This document shows positions 32,426 through 41,034 of a stretch of 64,000 nucleotides of DNA, in pieces; position 1 is the stretch's first letter, and every line of letters begins with the position of its first letter. The DNA comes from Ideonella sp. (GTDB lineage: Bacteria; Pseudomonadota; Gammaproteobacteria; Burkholderiales; Burkholderiaceae_C), in contig NZ_JADJDO010000002.1 of NCBI RefSeq assembly GCF_016702655.1, positions 62,001-126,000 on the forward strand, read 5' to 3'. A model generated the notes under the pieces. The model made no database searches, was not told the DNA's origin, and saw nothing but the letters and a program-made list of their open reading frames with translations. The position numbers and the translations under genes were made by a program.

Positions 32426-33763
32426 ATGAAAAACGTCAAGCGATTCTTCTGGGGCACGTTGCTGGCCCTTGCCGGCCTTTGGTGGGTCACCGACCAGACC
32501 GAGTGGGCAACGCTTGCCAACTTCTTCGGCTGGCGCGCCAGCCTGATGCAGGCCAGCGGCGTGCTGGCGATCGGCGTGATGAGCGTGGCCATGTTGCTGG
32601 CGGTGCGTCCGGTGCTGTTCGAGCCCATGCTCGGCGGGCTCGACAAGATGTACCGCTTGCACAAGTGGCTGGGCATCTCGGCCCTGGTTATGGCGGTCTC
32701 GCACTGGCTGCTGTCGGAGGCGCCGAAGTGGCTGGTCGGCCTCGGGCTGATGACACGCCCCGCGCGGGGCCCGCGGCCGGCGATGCCCGACGTTCCCGCG
32801 CTGCAGCAGTTCCTGCAGGGCCAGCGCGGCCTTGCCGAAGGCATCGGCGAATGGGCCTTCTACGCCGCGGCGGCGCTGATGGTGCTGGCCCTGGTGAAGC
32901 GCTTCCCCTACCGCCACTTCTTCAAGACCCACCACCTGCTCGCGCTGGCCTACCTGGCGCTGGTCTGGCATGCCGTCGTGCTGCTCAAGTTCGATTACTG
33001 GAGCGGCCCGCTCGGCCCGGTGTTGGCATTGCTGATGTCCGCGGGCAGCGTCGCTGCGTTGCTGGTGCTGTTCGGCCGGGTCGCGCGGCAGCGGCAGCTG
33101 GTGGGCGAGGTGGTCGCGGTGCGGCAGCACGCGGCGTTGAAGGTCACCGAAGTCGACATCCGCTTCCAGGGCCGCTGGGCCGGCCATGCAGCGGGCCAGT
33201 TCGCCTTCGTGACGCTGCACGAACGTGAAGGCGCGCACCCCTACACGATCACCTCGGCCTGGGCCGGCGACGGCCGCCTGAGCTTCATCATCAAGGCCCT
33301 GGGCGACTACACGAGCACGCTGGCCGACACCGTGAAGCCGGGCGACATCGTCAAGGTCGAGGGCCCCTATGGCCGCTTCAACTTCGAAGGCGAGGCCAGG
33401 CGCCAGATCTGGATCGGCGGCGGCATCGGCATCACGCCCTTCATCGCGCGCATGAAAGCACTCGCCAAGGCATCCGACAGCCGCGCGATCGATCTCTTCC
33501 ACACCACCGCGGTGCTCGACCCGCATGCGATCGGCCTGCTGGAGGCCGACGCCAAGGCCGCCGGCGTGCGCGCCCATGTGCTGTGGGACGAACGCGATGG
33601 ACGGCTCGACGCTGCGCGCATCGCGCGGCAGGTGCCTGCCTGGCGCGACGCCGACGTGTGGTTCTGCGGGCCGGCGAAGTTCGGCCAGGCGCTGAAGAAG
33701 CAGCTCGCCGAGATGGGTTTGCCCGATGCCCGTTTTCACCAGGAGCTGTTCGAGATGCGCTGA
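32426..33763 (+). CDS. Ferric-reductase-like flavocytochrome (FRE/NOX family)
   Basis: A 445-residue protein. The first 220 residues hold about six membrane helices with histidines fitting haem b ligation (MYRLHKWLGISALVMAVSHWLL and FFKTHHLLALAYLALVWHAVVL). The rest is an FAD/NAD(P)H reductase: HPYTITSAW (FAD), VEGPYGRFNF, WIGGGIGITPFIARM and DVWFCGPAKFG. It would pass electrons from cytosolic NAD(P)H across the membrane to Fe(III) or another acceptor. The ATG at 32426 starts the first helix. Substrate is inferred from family only. Confidence 0.88.
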   Translation: MKNVKRFFWGTLLALAGLWWVTDQTEWATLANFFGWRASLMQASGVLAIGVMSVAMLLAVRPVLFEPMLGGLDKMYRLHKWLGISALVMAVSHWLLSEAPKWLVGLGLMTRPARGPRPAMPDVPALQQFLQGQRGLAEGIGEWAFYAAAALMVLALVKRFPYRHFFKTHHLLALAYLALVWHAVVLLKFDYWSGPLGPVLALLMSAGSVAALLVLFGRVARQRQLVGEVVAVRQHAALKVTEVDIRFQGRWAGHAAGQFAFVTLHEREGAHPYTITSAWAGDGRLSFIIKALGDYTSTLADTVKPGDIVKVEGPYGRFNFEGEARRQIWIGGGIGITPFIARMKALAKASDSRAIDLFHTTAVLDPHAIGLLEADAKAAGVRAHVLWDERDGRLDAARIARQVPAWRDADVWFCGPAKFGQALKKQLAEMGLPDARFHQELFEMR

Positions 33764-34484
33764 ACGTGGCGCTGACCCTGACCCAGCGCAAACCGGTCTC
33801 GCGATCCGGAGCGTCGTCGGCATCACGGCTGCGCGTGACCGCCAGGGAGATGGCCCGGGCACCGCGCGACCGAGAAGCCCAACTCACGCGCACCGATTGC
33901 GATTTCTCCGGCCTTGGCCGCCCGCTGGACCTTGCCCCTTCGCCGCGCCGGGCGCTCGATGCAGGACTGACACAGGCCCGCCGCAGGGCCCGCCGAGCTC
34001 GGCGAGCCGCCACTCGACGCTGCGATGCGCGATCCCCAAGGGTCCGAGCCCGGTGTGCCTGCGCTGGACGAGCACTTCCATCGCCTCGCCGGGCCGCACA
34101 GCCGGCGCGGCGTCCGTCAGGCCCATCTGCTCACCGCGTCGCGGCGAGCTTGATCGGCATGGTCACGTCGAACGACACGCCGTCGCCGGGCGGCAGGCCG
34201 ATCGGGAATCGGTTTCCACTCGGGCCCGTGCGGCCGGGTCCGTCGGTGACGTTGGCGACGATCTGCGCAATCGGGTCGATCCTGCCGAAGCACGGCGACA
34301 GGGCCGACAGCTCGTCATTCCGGGGCACCTGGACTGCCGAACTGCTTGCGCCAGCGCAATCCGGCCCAGGGACGGTGCCGCATGCGGGCCGTGAGCCGGC
34401 GTGCATCACGCCGCGCGGCCGGGCTCGTCCGGCCGCGCAATACTTCGCAAGCGGAATCGACTCCGCGTGAGGCTGGAGGAGCCG
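33764..34484. other. 721-base stretch with only decayed-looking reading frames
   Basis: No confident gene. On the minus strand a frame ending at 34131 closes with GNRFPIGLPPGDGVSFDVT and MPIKLAATR, which reads like a real protein C-terminus. Four bases later a second frame begins at 34126 (MGLTDAAPAVRPGEAMEV) and becomes low in complexity before 33884. This could be the remnant of a two-gene unit. I recognise neither. The 3' part must carry the promoter of the aminotransferase gene. Confidence 0.3.
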
Positions 34485-35408
34485 ATGCAAGGATGCGCCT
34501 ACGTCGATGGCAGCTACGTCGCCCCCGAGGACGCGAAGATCTCGATCTTCGACTGGGGCTTCCTGCATTCCGATGCCACCTACGACGTGGCGCATGTCTG
34601 GCAGGGCAGGTTCTTTCGCCTCGACGACCATCTCGATCGTTTCGAGGCCAGCCTCGCCGCGCTGCGCCTGGAGCCCGGCCTGACGCGCGCGCAGATGCGC
34701 GAGGTGATGCACGAGTGCGTGCGCCGCGCGGGGCTGCGCGACGCCTATGTGGAGCTGCTGTGCACGCGCGGCCGGCCGGCGCCGGGCTCGCGCGACCCGC
34801 GCACCTGCCGCAACAACTTCATGGCCTTCGCGATCCCCTTTGTCTGGATTGCCGACCCGGCCAGGCAGAAGCGTGGCATCGACCTGATCGTCGGCACGCC
34901 GCAGCGCATCCCGCCGTCCAGCGTCGATCCGCGCATCAAGAACTACCACTGGATGGACTTCGTGATGGGCCTGTTCGAGGCCTACGGGCGCGGCGGCGAG
35001 ACCGTCGTGCTGACCGACGGCCGCGGCCACGTCACCGAGGGCCCGGGCTTCAACGTCTTCGCCGTGTTCGCCGCGCAAGGCGGCGCGCCGGCGCGCGTCG
35101 TCACGCCCGCGGCCGGCGTGCTCGAAGGCATTTCGCGCCGCACCGCGATCGAGCTCGCGCAGGCCGCGGGCTTGAGCGTCGAGCAGCGCCTGCTGACGGT
35201 GGACGAGCTGCGCCGCGCCGACGAGATCTTCCTCACGAGCACCGGCGGCGGCGTGATCCCGATCGCGACGCTCGACGGCGTGCCCATAGGCGGCCGGCTG
35301 CGCGGCGACTTCGGGCCGGTCAGCGCCCTCTTGCAGCAGCGCTACTGGGCGCTGCACGACGACCCGAAGTACGCCGAGCCGGTGCGCGGCCTGCCCGCGC
35401 CGGCCTGA
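34485..35408 (+). CDS. Class IV (fold IV) PLP aminotransferase
   Basis: A 307-residue enzyme of the branched-chain/D-amino acid aminotransferase family. It has VDGSYVAPEDAKISIFDWGF at the start, a likely PLP lysine in RIKNYHWMDF, the EGPGFNVFAVF block and TSTGGGVIPIATLDG, which holds PLP phosphate contacts. GGAGGA lies four bases before the chosen ATG; the longer frame begins with an arginine-rich leader lacking family similarity. Branched-chain, D-amino acid or (R)-amine substrates are all possible. Confidence 0.88.
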   Translation: MQGCAYVDGSYVAPEDAKISIFDWGFLHSDATYDVAHVWQGRFFRLDDHLDRFEASLAALRLEPGLTRAQMREVMHECVRRAGLRDAYVELLCTRGRPAPGSRDPRTCRNNFMAFAIPFVWIADPARQKRGIDLIVGTPQRIPPSSVDPRIKNYHWMDFVMGLFEAYGRGGETVVLTDGRGHVTEGPGFNVFAVFAAQGGAPARVVTPAAGVLEGISRRTAIELAQAAGLSVEQRLLTVDELRRADEIFLTSTGGGVIPIATLDGVPIGGRLRGDFGPVSALLQQRYWALHDDPKYAEPVRGLPAPA

Positions 35409-35427
35409 TTGCGCAGCGCCGCGATCG

Positions 35428-35892
35428 CTACAGCGTGCGCGTCATGAAGACGCTGTTCGGGTCTTCGGCGTAGCCCGCGAACGGCGCGCACAACGCGAAG
35501 CCGAAGCGCTGGTACAGCGCGCGCGCCGGCGCGAACGCCGGCTCGGCGCCGGTCTCGAGGCTCAGCCGCGCATAGCCGCGGCTCTGCGCCTCGGCGACGA
35601 TGTGCGCGAGCAGCGCGCGCGCGACGCCGCTGCGCCGCTGCGCGGTCGCGGTGCGCATCGACTTGATCTCGCCGTGGCGCGCGTCGAGCGCCTTCAACGC
35701 GCCGCAGCCGAGCAGGCGGCCGTCGGGCGACCACGCGCTCCAGAACGTGACCTCGGGCCGGCGCAGCGCGTCGAGGTCGAGCGCGTGCACGCTCTCGGGC
35801 GGCGAGATGCTGCGCATGTGCGCCAGATGCTCGTCGAGCAGCGCACGGATCTCGTCGCCCGCGAGGTCGTCGACGCGGATGGAGATGTTCAC
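35428..35892 (-). CDS. GNAT-family N-acetyltransferase
   Basis: A 154-residue acetyltransferase. The acetyl-CoA loop is QRRSGVARALLAHIVAEAQSRG (R/QxxGxG/A type), with GEIKSMRT before it and the end ALYQRFGFALCAPFAGYAED. The GTG at 35890-35892 overlaps the upstream TGA as GTGA, so it is translationally coupled to the DsbA-like gene. The substrate is unknown; this PanM/YjdJ-like small type often acts on metabolites. Confidence 0.87.
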   Translation of the reverse strand: MNISIRVDDLAGDEIRALLDEHLAHMRSISPPESVHALDLDALRRPEVTFWSAWSPDGRLLGCGALKALDARHGEIKSMRTATAQRRSGVARALLAHIVAEAQSRGYARLSLETGAEPAFAPARALYQRFGFALCAPFAGYAEDPNSVFMTRTL

Positions 35893-36491
35893 GCGTGCGC
35901 CAGGCACCAGTCGAGCGCGTCTTCGAGCCGATCGTCGCCCCAGAAGATCTCGCCGTCGGCGCACGCGAAGGTCGGCGAGCCGAAGATGCCCAGCGCGCGC
36001 GCACAGTCGGTCTCGGCGGCATAGCGCGCCCGGATGGCGTCGCCGTCGGCGGTGGCGAGCACTGCGTCGGCGTCACGGCCGAGCGTTCCGAGGATGCGGC
36101 GCAGCGCCTCGGGCGTCCCGGGGTCCTCGCCGTGCAGGAACCATCGCGCATACGCGGCGCGCGTGAAGGCCGGGCACCAGCCTTCGGCCGCGGCCAGCGT
36201 CGCGACGCGGTTGGCGGCTTCCTGCGCATCGATCGGGTAGGGCGGCCGGGTCGTGAACGGCACGGCCAGGCGCGCGGCGCGGCGCCCGATGTCGCGCCAC
36301 ATGTAGGCCGCCTTCACCGGCTTGCCGGCGAACGGGATGTTGTTCTGCTCGCGCATCAGCGTGCGCACCGAGAACGGCCGCCAGCTCAGTTCGACGCCCG
36401 CGCGTGCGGCCAAGCCCTCGGCGCGGTGCACCGCGAGGTGGGTGTAGGTGCTGCCGATGAAGTAGAAGAAGTCGAGCGTCTTCGATGTCAT
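35889..36491 (-). CDS. 2-hydroxychromene-2-carboxylate isomerase / DsbA-like (kappa GST type)
   Basis: A 200-residue thioredoxin-fold protein of the HCCA isomerase family: LDFFYFIGSTYTHLAVHR with the Ser/Tyr of the kappa-GST active site, ELSWRPFSVRTLMREQNN, and GIFGSPTFACADGEIFWGDDRL near the end. There is no CxxC. These enzymes isomerise aromatic degradation intermediates or act as glutathione-dependent isomerases. No naphthalene genes are nearby, so the role is open. Start at ATG 36491. Confidence 0.85.
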   Translation of the reverse strand: MTSKTLDFFYFIGSTYTHLAVHRAEGLAARAGVELSWRPFSVRTLMREQNNIPFAGKPVKAAYMWRDIGRRAARLAVPFTTRPPYPIDAQEAANRVATLAAAEGWCPAFTRAAYARWFLHGEDPGTPEALRRILGTLGRDADAVLATADGDAIRARYAAETDCARALGIFGSPTFACADGEIFWGDDRLEDALDWCLAHA

Positions 36492-36516
36492 CGCCGTTCT
36501 GCGTCGCCGCGTGCGC

Positions 36517-36726
36517 TCAAACGCCCGCGGCATTGGCCTCGTGCTGCAGCCGGGCCAGGCAGGTGTTGCAAAGGCAGCCCGCGTAACGCTGCGCGATCGC
36601 GGCGCGCGTCGCCGCAGCTAGCGCCACCTGCGCGCAGGCGCAGGCCGCCTCCTTCGCCCCGCAATGGAAGGCCGCGCCGCAGCGCGGGCAGCGCGCGTTG
36701 TCGTCCGCGCCCTTCGGTTCAGCCAC
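36517..36726 (-). CDS. Cysteine-rich CWC-family small protein
   Basis: A 69-residue protein starting with GTG at 36726, with seven cysteines in metal-binding spacing: CPRCGAAFHCG, CAC and CLCNTCL. The pattern matches the cysteine-rich CWC family, probably zinc-binding. It overlaps the synthetase stop by eight bases, so it is part of the operon. The function of the family is not known. Confidence 0.75.
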   Translation of the reverse strand: MAEPKGADDNARCPRCGAAFHCGAKEAACACAQVALAAATRAAIAQRYAGCLCNTCLARLQHEANAAGV

Positions 36727-38251
36727 CGAACAAGCCCTTGTGCTGCTCGCGCAGCAGGTTCTTCTGCACCTTGCCCATCGCGTTGCGCGGCAGCTCGGCG
36801 ACGACGAAGAGGCGCTTGGGCACCTTGAAGTTGGCGATGCGCGACTTGAGCTGCCCGATCATCGCGTCCCCGTCGAGCGCGGCGCCCGGCCGCGGCACGA
36901 CGACGGCGACGACCGCCTCGCCGAAGTCCGGATGCGGTACGCCGACGACGGCCGACTCGGCGACGCCCGGCAGCTCGTTGAGCACGCCCTCGATCTCGGC
37001 CGGGTAGACGTTGTAGCCGCCGCTGATGACGAGATCCTTGCTGCGCCCGACGATGGTCACGTAGCCGTCGGCATCGACAAGACCGACGTCGCCGGTCTTG
37101 AACCAGAGGTCGGTCGTGAACTCGTCGGCCGTCTTTTCCGGCATGCGCCAGTAGCCCTTGAAGACGTTCGGGCCGCTGACCTCGATGGCGCCGATCTCGC
37201 CGGCCGGCAGCGGCTGGCCCTTGTCGCCGCGCACGCGCAGGCCGACGCCCGGCAGCGGCTTGCCGACCGTGCCGCCGCGGCGTTCACCGTCCGCGGCGCG
37301 GCAGGGGTTGGAGGTGAGCATGGTCGTCTCGCTCATGCCGTAGCGCTCGAGGATGGTGTGCCCGGTGCGCTCGCGAAACGCGTTGAAGGTCTCGATCAGG
37401 AGCGGCGCCGAGCCGCTGATGAAGACGCGCATGTGGCGGCAGGCCTCGCGCGTCAGCGCGGGCTCGCCGAGCAGCCGCACGTACAGCGTCGGCACGCCCA
37501 TGAACACCGTCGCCTCGGGCAGCCGCGCGATGACGGCCTTGGCGTCGAACTTCGAGAACCAGATCATGCGGCTGCCGTTGAGCAGCGCGCCGTGCGAGGC
37601 GACGAAGAGGCCGTGCACATGAAAGATCGGCAGCGCGTGGATCAGCACGTCGCCGGGCTGCCAGTCCCAGTAGTCCTTGAGCGTGAGCGCGTTCGACAGC
37701 AGGTTGCCGTGCGACAGCATCGCGCCCTTGCTGCGCCCGGTCGTGCCCGAGGTGTAGAGGATCGCGGCCAGGTCGTCGGCGCTGCGTCGCGCGGGCTCGT
37801 GCGTATCGGCGTGCTGCGCGGCGCGCTCGAGCAGCGAGCCGGTCCGGTCGGCGTCGAGCGTGAACACTTGCCCGACGCCAACCCGGAACGCGATCTTCGA
37901 CAGCACGCCGAAGCTCCTGGCGCTGCAGACGAACACCGCCGGCTCGGCGTTGCCGAGAAAGTACTCGATCTCCGCTGCCTGGTAGGCGTTGTTCAGCGGC
38001 AGGTAGACGCAGCCGGCGCGCAGCACGGCGAGGTAGAGCATCAGCGCCTCGACCGACTTGTCGGTCTGCGCCGCGACGCGGCTGCCCGCGGGCAGGTCGA
38101 GGGAGGCGAGCAGGTTGGCGATCATCGCCGTGCCGCGCTCGAGGTCGCGCCAGGTGTAGAAGCCGCCGCGCTCGGCGTCCTCGATCGCGGTCGCATCCAG
38201 GTCCGGCGGGAAGGCGCCGCGCAGCGCGACGAAGAGGTTGGCGTTGTTCAT
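36719..38251 (-). CDS. matB: Malonyl-CoA synthetase (MatB type)
   Basis: A 510-residue adenylate-forming ligase. The ATP loop YTSGTTGRSKGAMLSH starts at residue 166; ERYGMSETTMLTSNP, IEVSGPNVFKGYWRMPEKT, GRSKDLVISGGYNVYPAEIE and the catalytic lysine in NAMGKVQKN follow. These blocks match malonyl-/methylmalonyl-CoA synthetases more than fatty acid ligases. It would make malonyl-CoA from malonate in the cytoplasm. A Bug receptor and an enoyl-CoA hydratase in the same operon fit dicarboxylate uptake and use. Other acids remain possible. Confidence 0.85.
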   Translation of the reverse strand: MNNANLFVALRGAFPPDLDATAIEDAERGGFYTWRDLERGTAMIANLLASLDLPAGSRVAAQTDKSVEALMLYLAVLRAGCVYLPLNNAYQAAEIEYFLGNAEPAVFVCSARSFGVLSKIAFRVGVGQVFTLDADRTGSLLERAAQHADTHEPARRSADDLAAILYTSGTTGRSKGAMLSHGNLLSNALTLKDYWDWQPGDVLIHALPIFHVHGLFVASHGALLNGSRMIWFSKFDAKAVIARLPEATVFMGVPTLYVRLLGEPALTREACRHMRVFISGSAPLLIETFNAFRERTGHTILERYGMSETTMLTSNPCRAADGERRGGTVGKPLPGVGLRVRGDKGQPLPAGEIGAIEVSGPNVFKGYWRMPEKTADEFTTDLWFKTGDVGLVDADGYVTIVGRSKDLVISGGYNVYPAEIEGVLNELPGVAESAVVGVPHPDFGEAVVAVVVPRPGAALDGDAMIGQLKSRIANFKVPKRLFVVAELPRNAMGKVQKNLLREQHKGLFGG

Positions 38252-38260
38252 GAATGGCTG

Positions 38261-39046
38261 TCAGCCGCGCTGGAAGTGCGGCGGTCGCTTCTCGAGAAAG
38301 GCGGTGATGCCTTCGCGGTGCTCGGCGTTGTCGGCGTAGGCGAAATGCGCGCGGCGCTCGGCGGCGCTCGGCCCGCCGCCGGCGATCTGGCGCAGCGTGC
38401 GCTTGTTGGCGCGTGCCGCCTGCGGCGCCAGCGCGGCGATGGCCTGCGCGCGTGCGAGCGCGTGCGGCGCGACCTCGGCGTCGGCGACGACGGCGTGCAC
38501 GATGCCGAGCGCGAGCGCGCGCGCGGCGTCGAACAGGCGCGCTTCGAGCAGCATCTCGCGCAGCACCGGCGCGGCGACGATGCGCGACAGCAGTTGCAGC
38601 TCGCCCGGCGCCATCGGGAAGCCGAGCTTGGCGATCGGCGCGCCGAAGCGGCTTGAGGCGCCCGCGATGCGAATGTCGCAGCAAGCAGAGATCTCGAGCC
38701 CGCCCCCGATGCACGCGCCTTCGATCTGCGCGACGAGCGGGATGTCGCAGGCCAGCATCGCCTCGAGTGCCGGGGCGACGACGTTCTCGTGGAAGTCGTG
38801 CAGCTTCTCATTATCGAAGCGAAAGCCGGCGAACTCGGCGATGTCGCCGCCGGAGGCGAATTGCCCTCCCGCGCCGCAGACGACGAGCGCGCGCGGCGCG
38901 TCGGCCGCGGGCCGCGCCTGCAGGCGCTCGAACAGCGCGCGCAGCTCGCGCCACATCGCGATGTCGATCGCGTTGTGCTTGCCGGGGTTGGCAAGCGTGA
39001 CGCGCGCGACGGCTGCGCCGTCCTCGAAGGCGACGGTGCCCGGCAT
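38261..39046 (-). CDS. Enoyl-CoA hydratase/isomerase (crotonase) family
   Basis: A 261-residue crotonase-fold protein. It has NPGKHNAIDIAMWREL near the start, the oxyanion-hole segment GGQFASGGDIAEFAG, and GACIGGGLEISACCDIRIA. The position of the usual catalytic Glu in EISACCD fits a hydratase or isomerase. It lies nine bases upstream of matB and seven bases after the Bug receptor gene, so all three are co-transcribed. The CoA substrate is not known. Confidence 0.88.
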   Translation of the reverse strand: MPGTVAFEDGAAVARVTLANPGKHNAIDIAMWRELRALFERLQARPAADAPRALVVCGAGGQFASGGDIAEFAGFRFDNEKLHDFHENVVAPALEAMLACDIPLVAQIEGACIGGGLEISACCDIRIAGASSRFGAPIAKLGFPMAPGELQLLSRIVAAPVLREMLLEARLFDAARALALGIVHAVVADAEVAPHALARAQAIAALAPQAARANKRTLRQIAGGGPSAAERRAHFAYADNAEHREGITAFLEKRPPHFQRG

Positions 39047-39052
39047 CGGCGG

Positions 39053-40057
39053 CTAGTCGAGCTTGGCGCCCGAGGTCTTGACGACTTCGGCCCAGCGCTT
39101 GATCTCGGCGCCGACGAACTGGCCGAAGCTCTCGCCGTACAGGTCGGGCGTCTCGGCGCCGAGGCCGTTCCAGGCCTTGTGCAGTTCGTCGGACGCGAGC
39201 GCCTTGGCGAGCGCGGCGCGCATGCCGTCCACCGCCTCCTTGGGCGTGCCCTTGGGCGCCCACAGGCCGTACCAGGTGGCGACGACGTAGCTCGGCACGC
39301 CGGCCTCGGCCGTGGTCGGGATGTCCGGGAAGCCCGGCGCGCGCTTGGGCGCGGCGACGGCGAGCGCCTTGATGCGCCCGCCCTTGATGTGCGTGGCCGA
39401 CGACGCAAGCCCATCGAAGAGGATGTCGACCTGCCCGGCGATCAGGTCCTGCAGCGCCGGCCCCGCGCCGCGGTACGGGATGTGCGTGATGAAGGTCTTG
39501 GTCTGCAACTTGAAAAGCTCGCCCGCGAGATGGTGCGAGGTGCCGTTGCCGGCCGACGCGTAGTTCAGCTTGCCCGGGTTCTTGCGCACGTAGTCGAGCA
39601 AGCCTTTGAGGTCGTTCACGGGCACGCGCTGCGGGTTGACGACGATCACCTGCGGCACGGCGCCGATCAGGCCCACGGGGATGAAGTCGGTCTCGAGGTT
39701 GTAGTCGAGCTTCGGGTACATCGACGGCGCGATCGCGTGGTGCACCGCGCCCATGAAGAAGGTGTAGCCGTCCGGCGCGGCCTTGGCCGCGATGCCGGCG
39801 CCCACCGTGCCGCCGGCGCCGCCCCGGTTGTCGATCACGAACTGGCGGCCCATGGTCCTGGTCATGTGCGCGAACAGCGGCCGCGCGAAGGCATCGGTGC
39901 CGCCGCCGGCCGGGAACGGCACGACGATCGTCACCGGCTTGGTGGGCCAGGCGGTCTGCGCCTGGGCCGTGCCGCCCGCGACCAGCGCGGCAGCGGCACC
40001 GAGCACGACCTGGCGCCGGGTGGTCAACGTGGTGCGCAGGGAGGAGTTGGAAGACAT
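39053..40057 (-). CDS. Bug-family tripartite tricarboxylate receptor
   Basis: A 334-residue periplasmic binding protein with a twin-arginine-like signal (TTRRQVVLGAAAALVAGG, cut near AQA-QT). Bug motifs are PVTIVVPFPAGGGTDAFAR, RGGAGGTVGAGIAAKA, and YRGAGPALQDLIAGQVDIL. Bug proteins bind dicarboxylates or other small acids and are abundant in Burkholderiales. No TctA/TctB membrane genes are adjacent, as is common. The start at 40057 is preferred over 40117. Confidence 0.92.
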   Translation of the reverse strand: MSSNSSLRTTLTTRRQVVLGAAAALVAGGTAQAQTAWPTKPVTIVVPFPAGGGTDAFARPLFAHMTRTMGRQFVIDNRGGAGGTVGAGIAAKAAPDGYTFFMGAVHHAIAPSMYPKLDYNLETDFIPVGLIGAVPQVIVVNPQRVPVNDLKGLLDYVRKNPGKLNYASAGNGTSHHLAGELFKLQTKTFITHIPYRGAGPALQDLIAGQVDILFDGLASSATHIKGGRIKALAVAAPKRAPGFPDIPTTAEAGVPSYVVATWYGLWAPKGTPKEAVDGMRAALAKALASDELHKAWNGLGAETPDLYGESFGQFVGAEIKRWAEVVKTSGAKLD

Positions 40058-40311
40058 GGCAAGCGGCGCCTCGGAGTCGGGATGCCTCATTGTGACCACA
40101 AGCCGCGCGGCATCCATTGCGGCAGACCCCGAGCCGCCTCCGCCCCCGGCGCGGGCCGGTTAATGAATCCTTAGGGTTCGGTGACGGAAGTTTTACGAAC
40201 GCGGTCGGCGCGCCGTGCCTACAGTGACTGCACGCCGCAACGACCCCGTGGCGGCGCGGCAGCCACGAACTGCCGGACCCCTGCAAAGGCAACCCAAGCT
40301 CCGAGGACATC

Positions 40312-41034
40312 ATGGAAGACATCTCGACCCTGACCGCCGCCCCTGCCACCGCCGCCACCGAGGCCGCGCCGGCGCGCCACGACATCTACGCCGCGATCCA
40401 CAAGGCGCTGCGCCTGCACATGGCCGACACGCTGACCCGCATCGGCCGGGCCGATCCCTTTCCCTTCGACGAGGCCGAAGTCTGCGGGGCACTGCAACAG
40501 GTCGGTGAACTTCTCGACCTGTGCGAACAGCACCTCGACAAGGAGAACCATGTCCTGCACCCCGCGCTCGAGCGCGCGCGGCCGGGCAGCACGGCGCACA
40601 TCGAGGCCGACCACGTGTCGCACGTCGAGGCGATCGCCGACCTGCGCGACCTCGCCGGCCTCGCCGCCGACACGCGCGGCGAGTCGCGGGCCGGCGCACT
40701 GGCCCGGCTGTACCGCGCGACGGCACGCTTCGTCGGCCACAACTTCGAGCACATGGCCTACGAGGAAGCCGAGCACAACGCGGTGCTGTGGGCGGCCTAC
40801 GACGACGCGCAGATCCTGGCCCTCGAGCAGCAGATCGTCTCGTCGATCGAGCCGCAGGCGATGGCGGCGCTGCTGCACTGGTTCCTGCCGGCGCTCAACG
40901 CGCCCGAGCGTGCGGCAATGCTGCGCGGCATGCAGGCCGGCATGCCCGAGCCGGCTTTCGCCGGCGTGCTCGACATCGCACGCGCCCGCCTCGCGCCGGC
41001 CGACTGCGCCAAGCTGCTCAGCGCGCTACGCTGA
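40312..41034 (+). CDS. Hemerythrin HHE-domain protein
   Basis: A 240-residue helical protein with histidine and acidic residues in hemerythrin order: HKALRLHMAD (about 30-39), CEQHLDKENHVLHPALE (about 69-85), EADHVSHVEAIADL (about 97-110) and GHNFEHMAYEEAEHNAVLW (about 138-156). It should bind a di-iron centre and respond to oxygen or nitric oxide. Its end overlaps the convergent regulator by 17 bases. The neighbouring flavin-barrel proteins suggest redox or nitrosative stress, but this is inference. Confidence 0.85.
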   Translation: MEDISTLTAAPATAATEAAPARHDIYAAIHKALRLHMADTLTRIGRADPFPFDEAEVCGALQQVGELLDLCEQHLDKENHVLHPALERARPGSTAHIEADHVSHVEAIADLRDLAGLAADTRGESRAGALARLYRATARFVGHNFEHMAYEEAEHNAVLWAAYDDAQILALEQQIVSSIEPQAMAALLHWFLPALNAPERAAMLRGMQAGMPEPAFAGVLDIARARLAPADCAKLLSALR

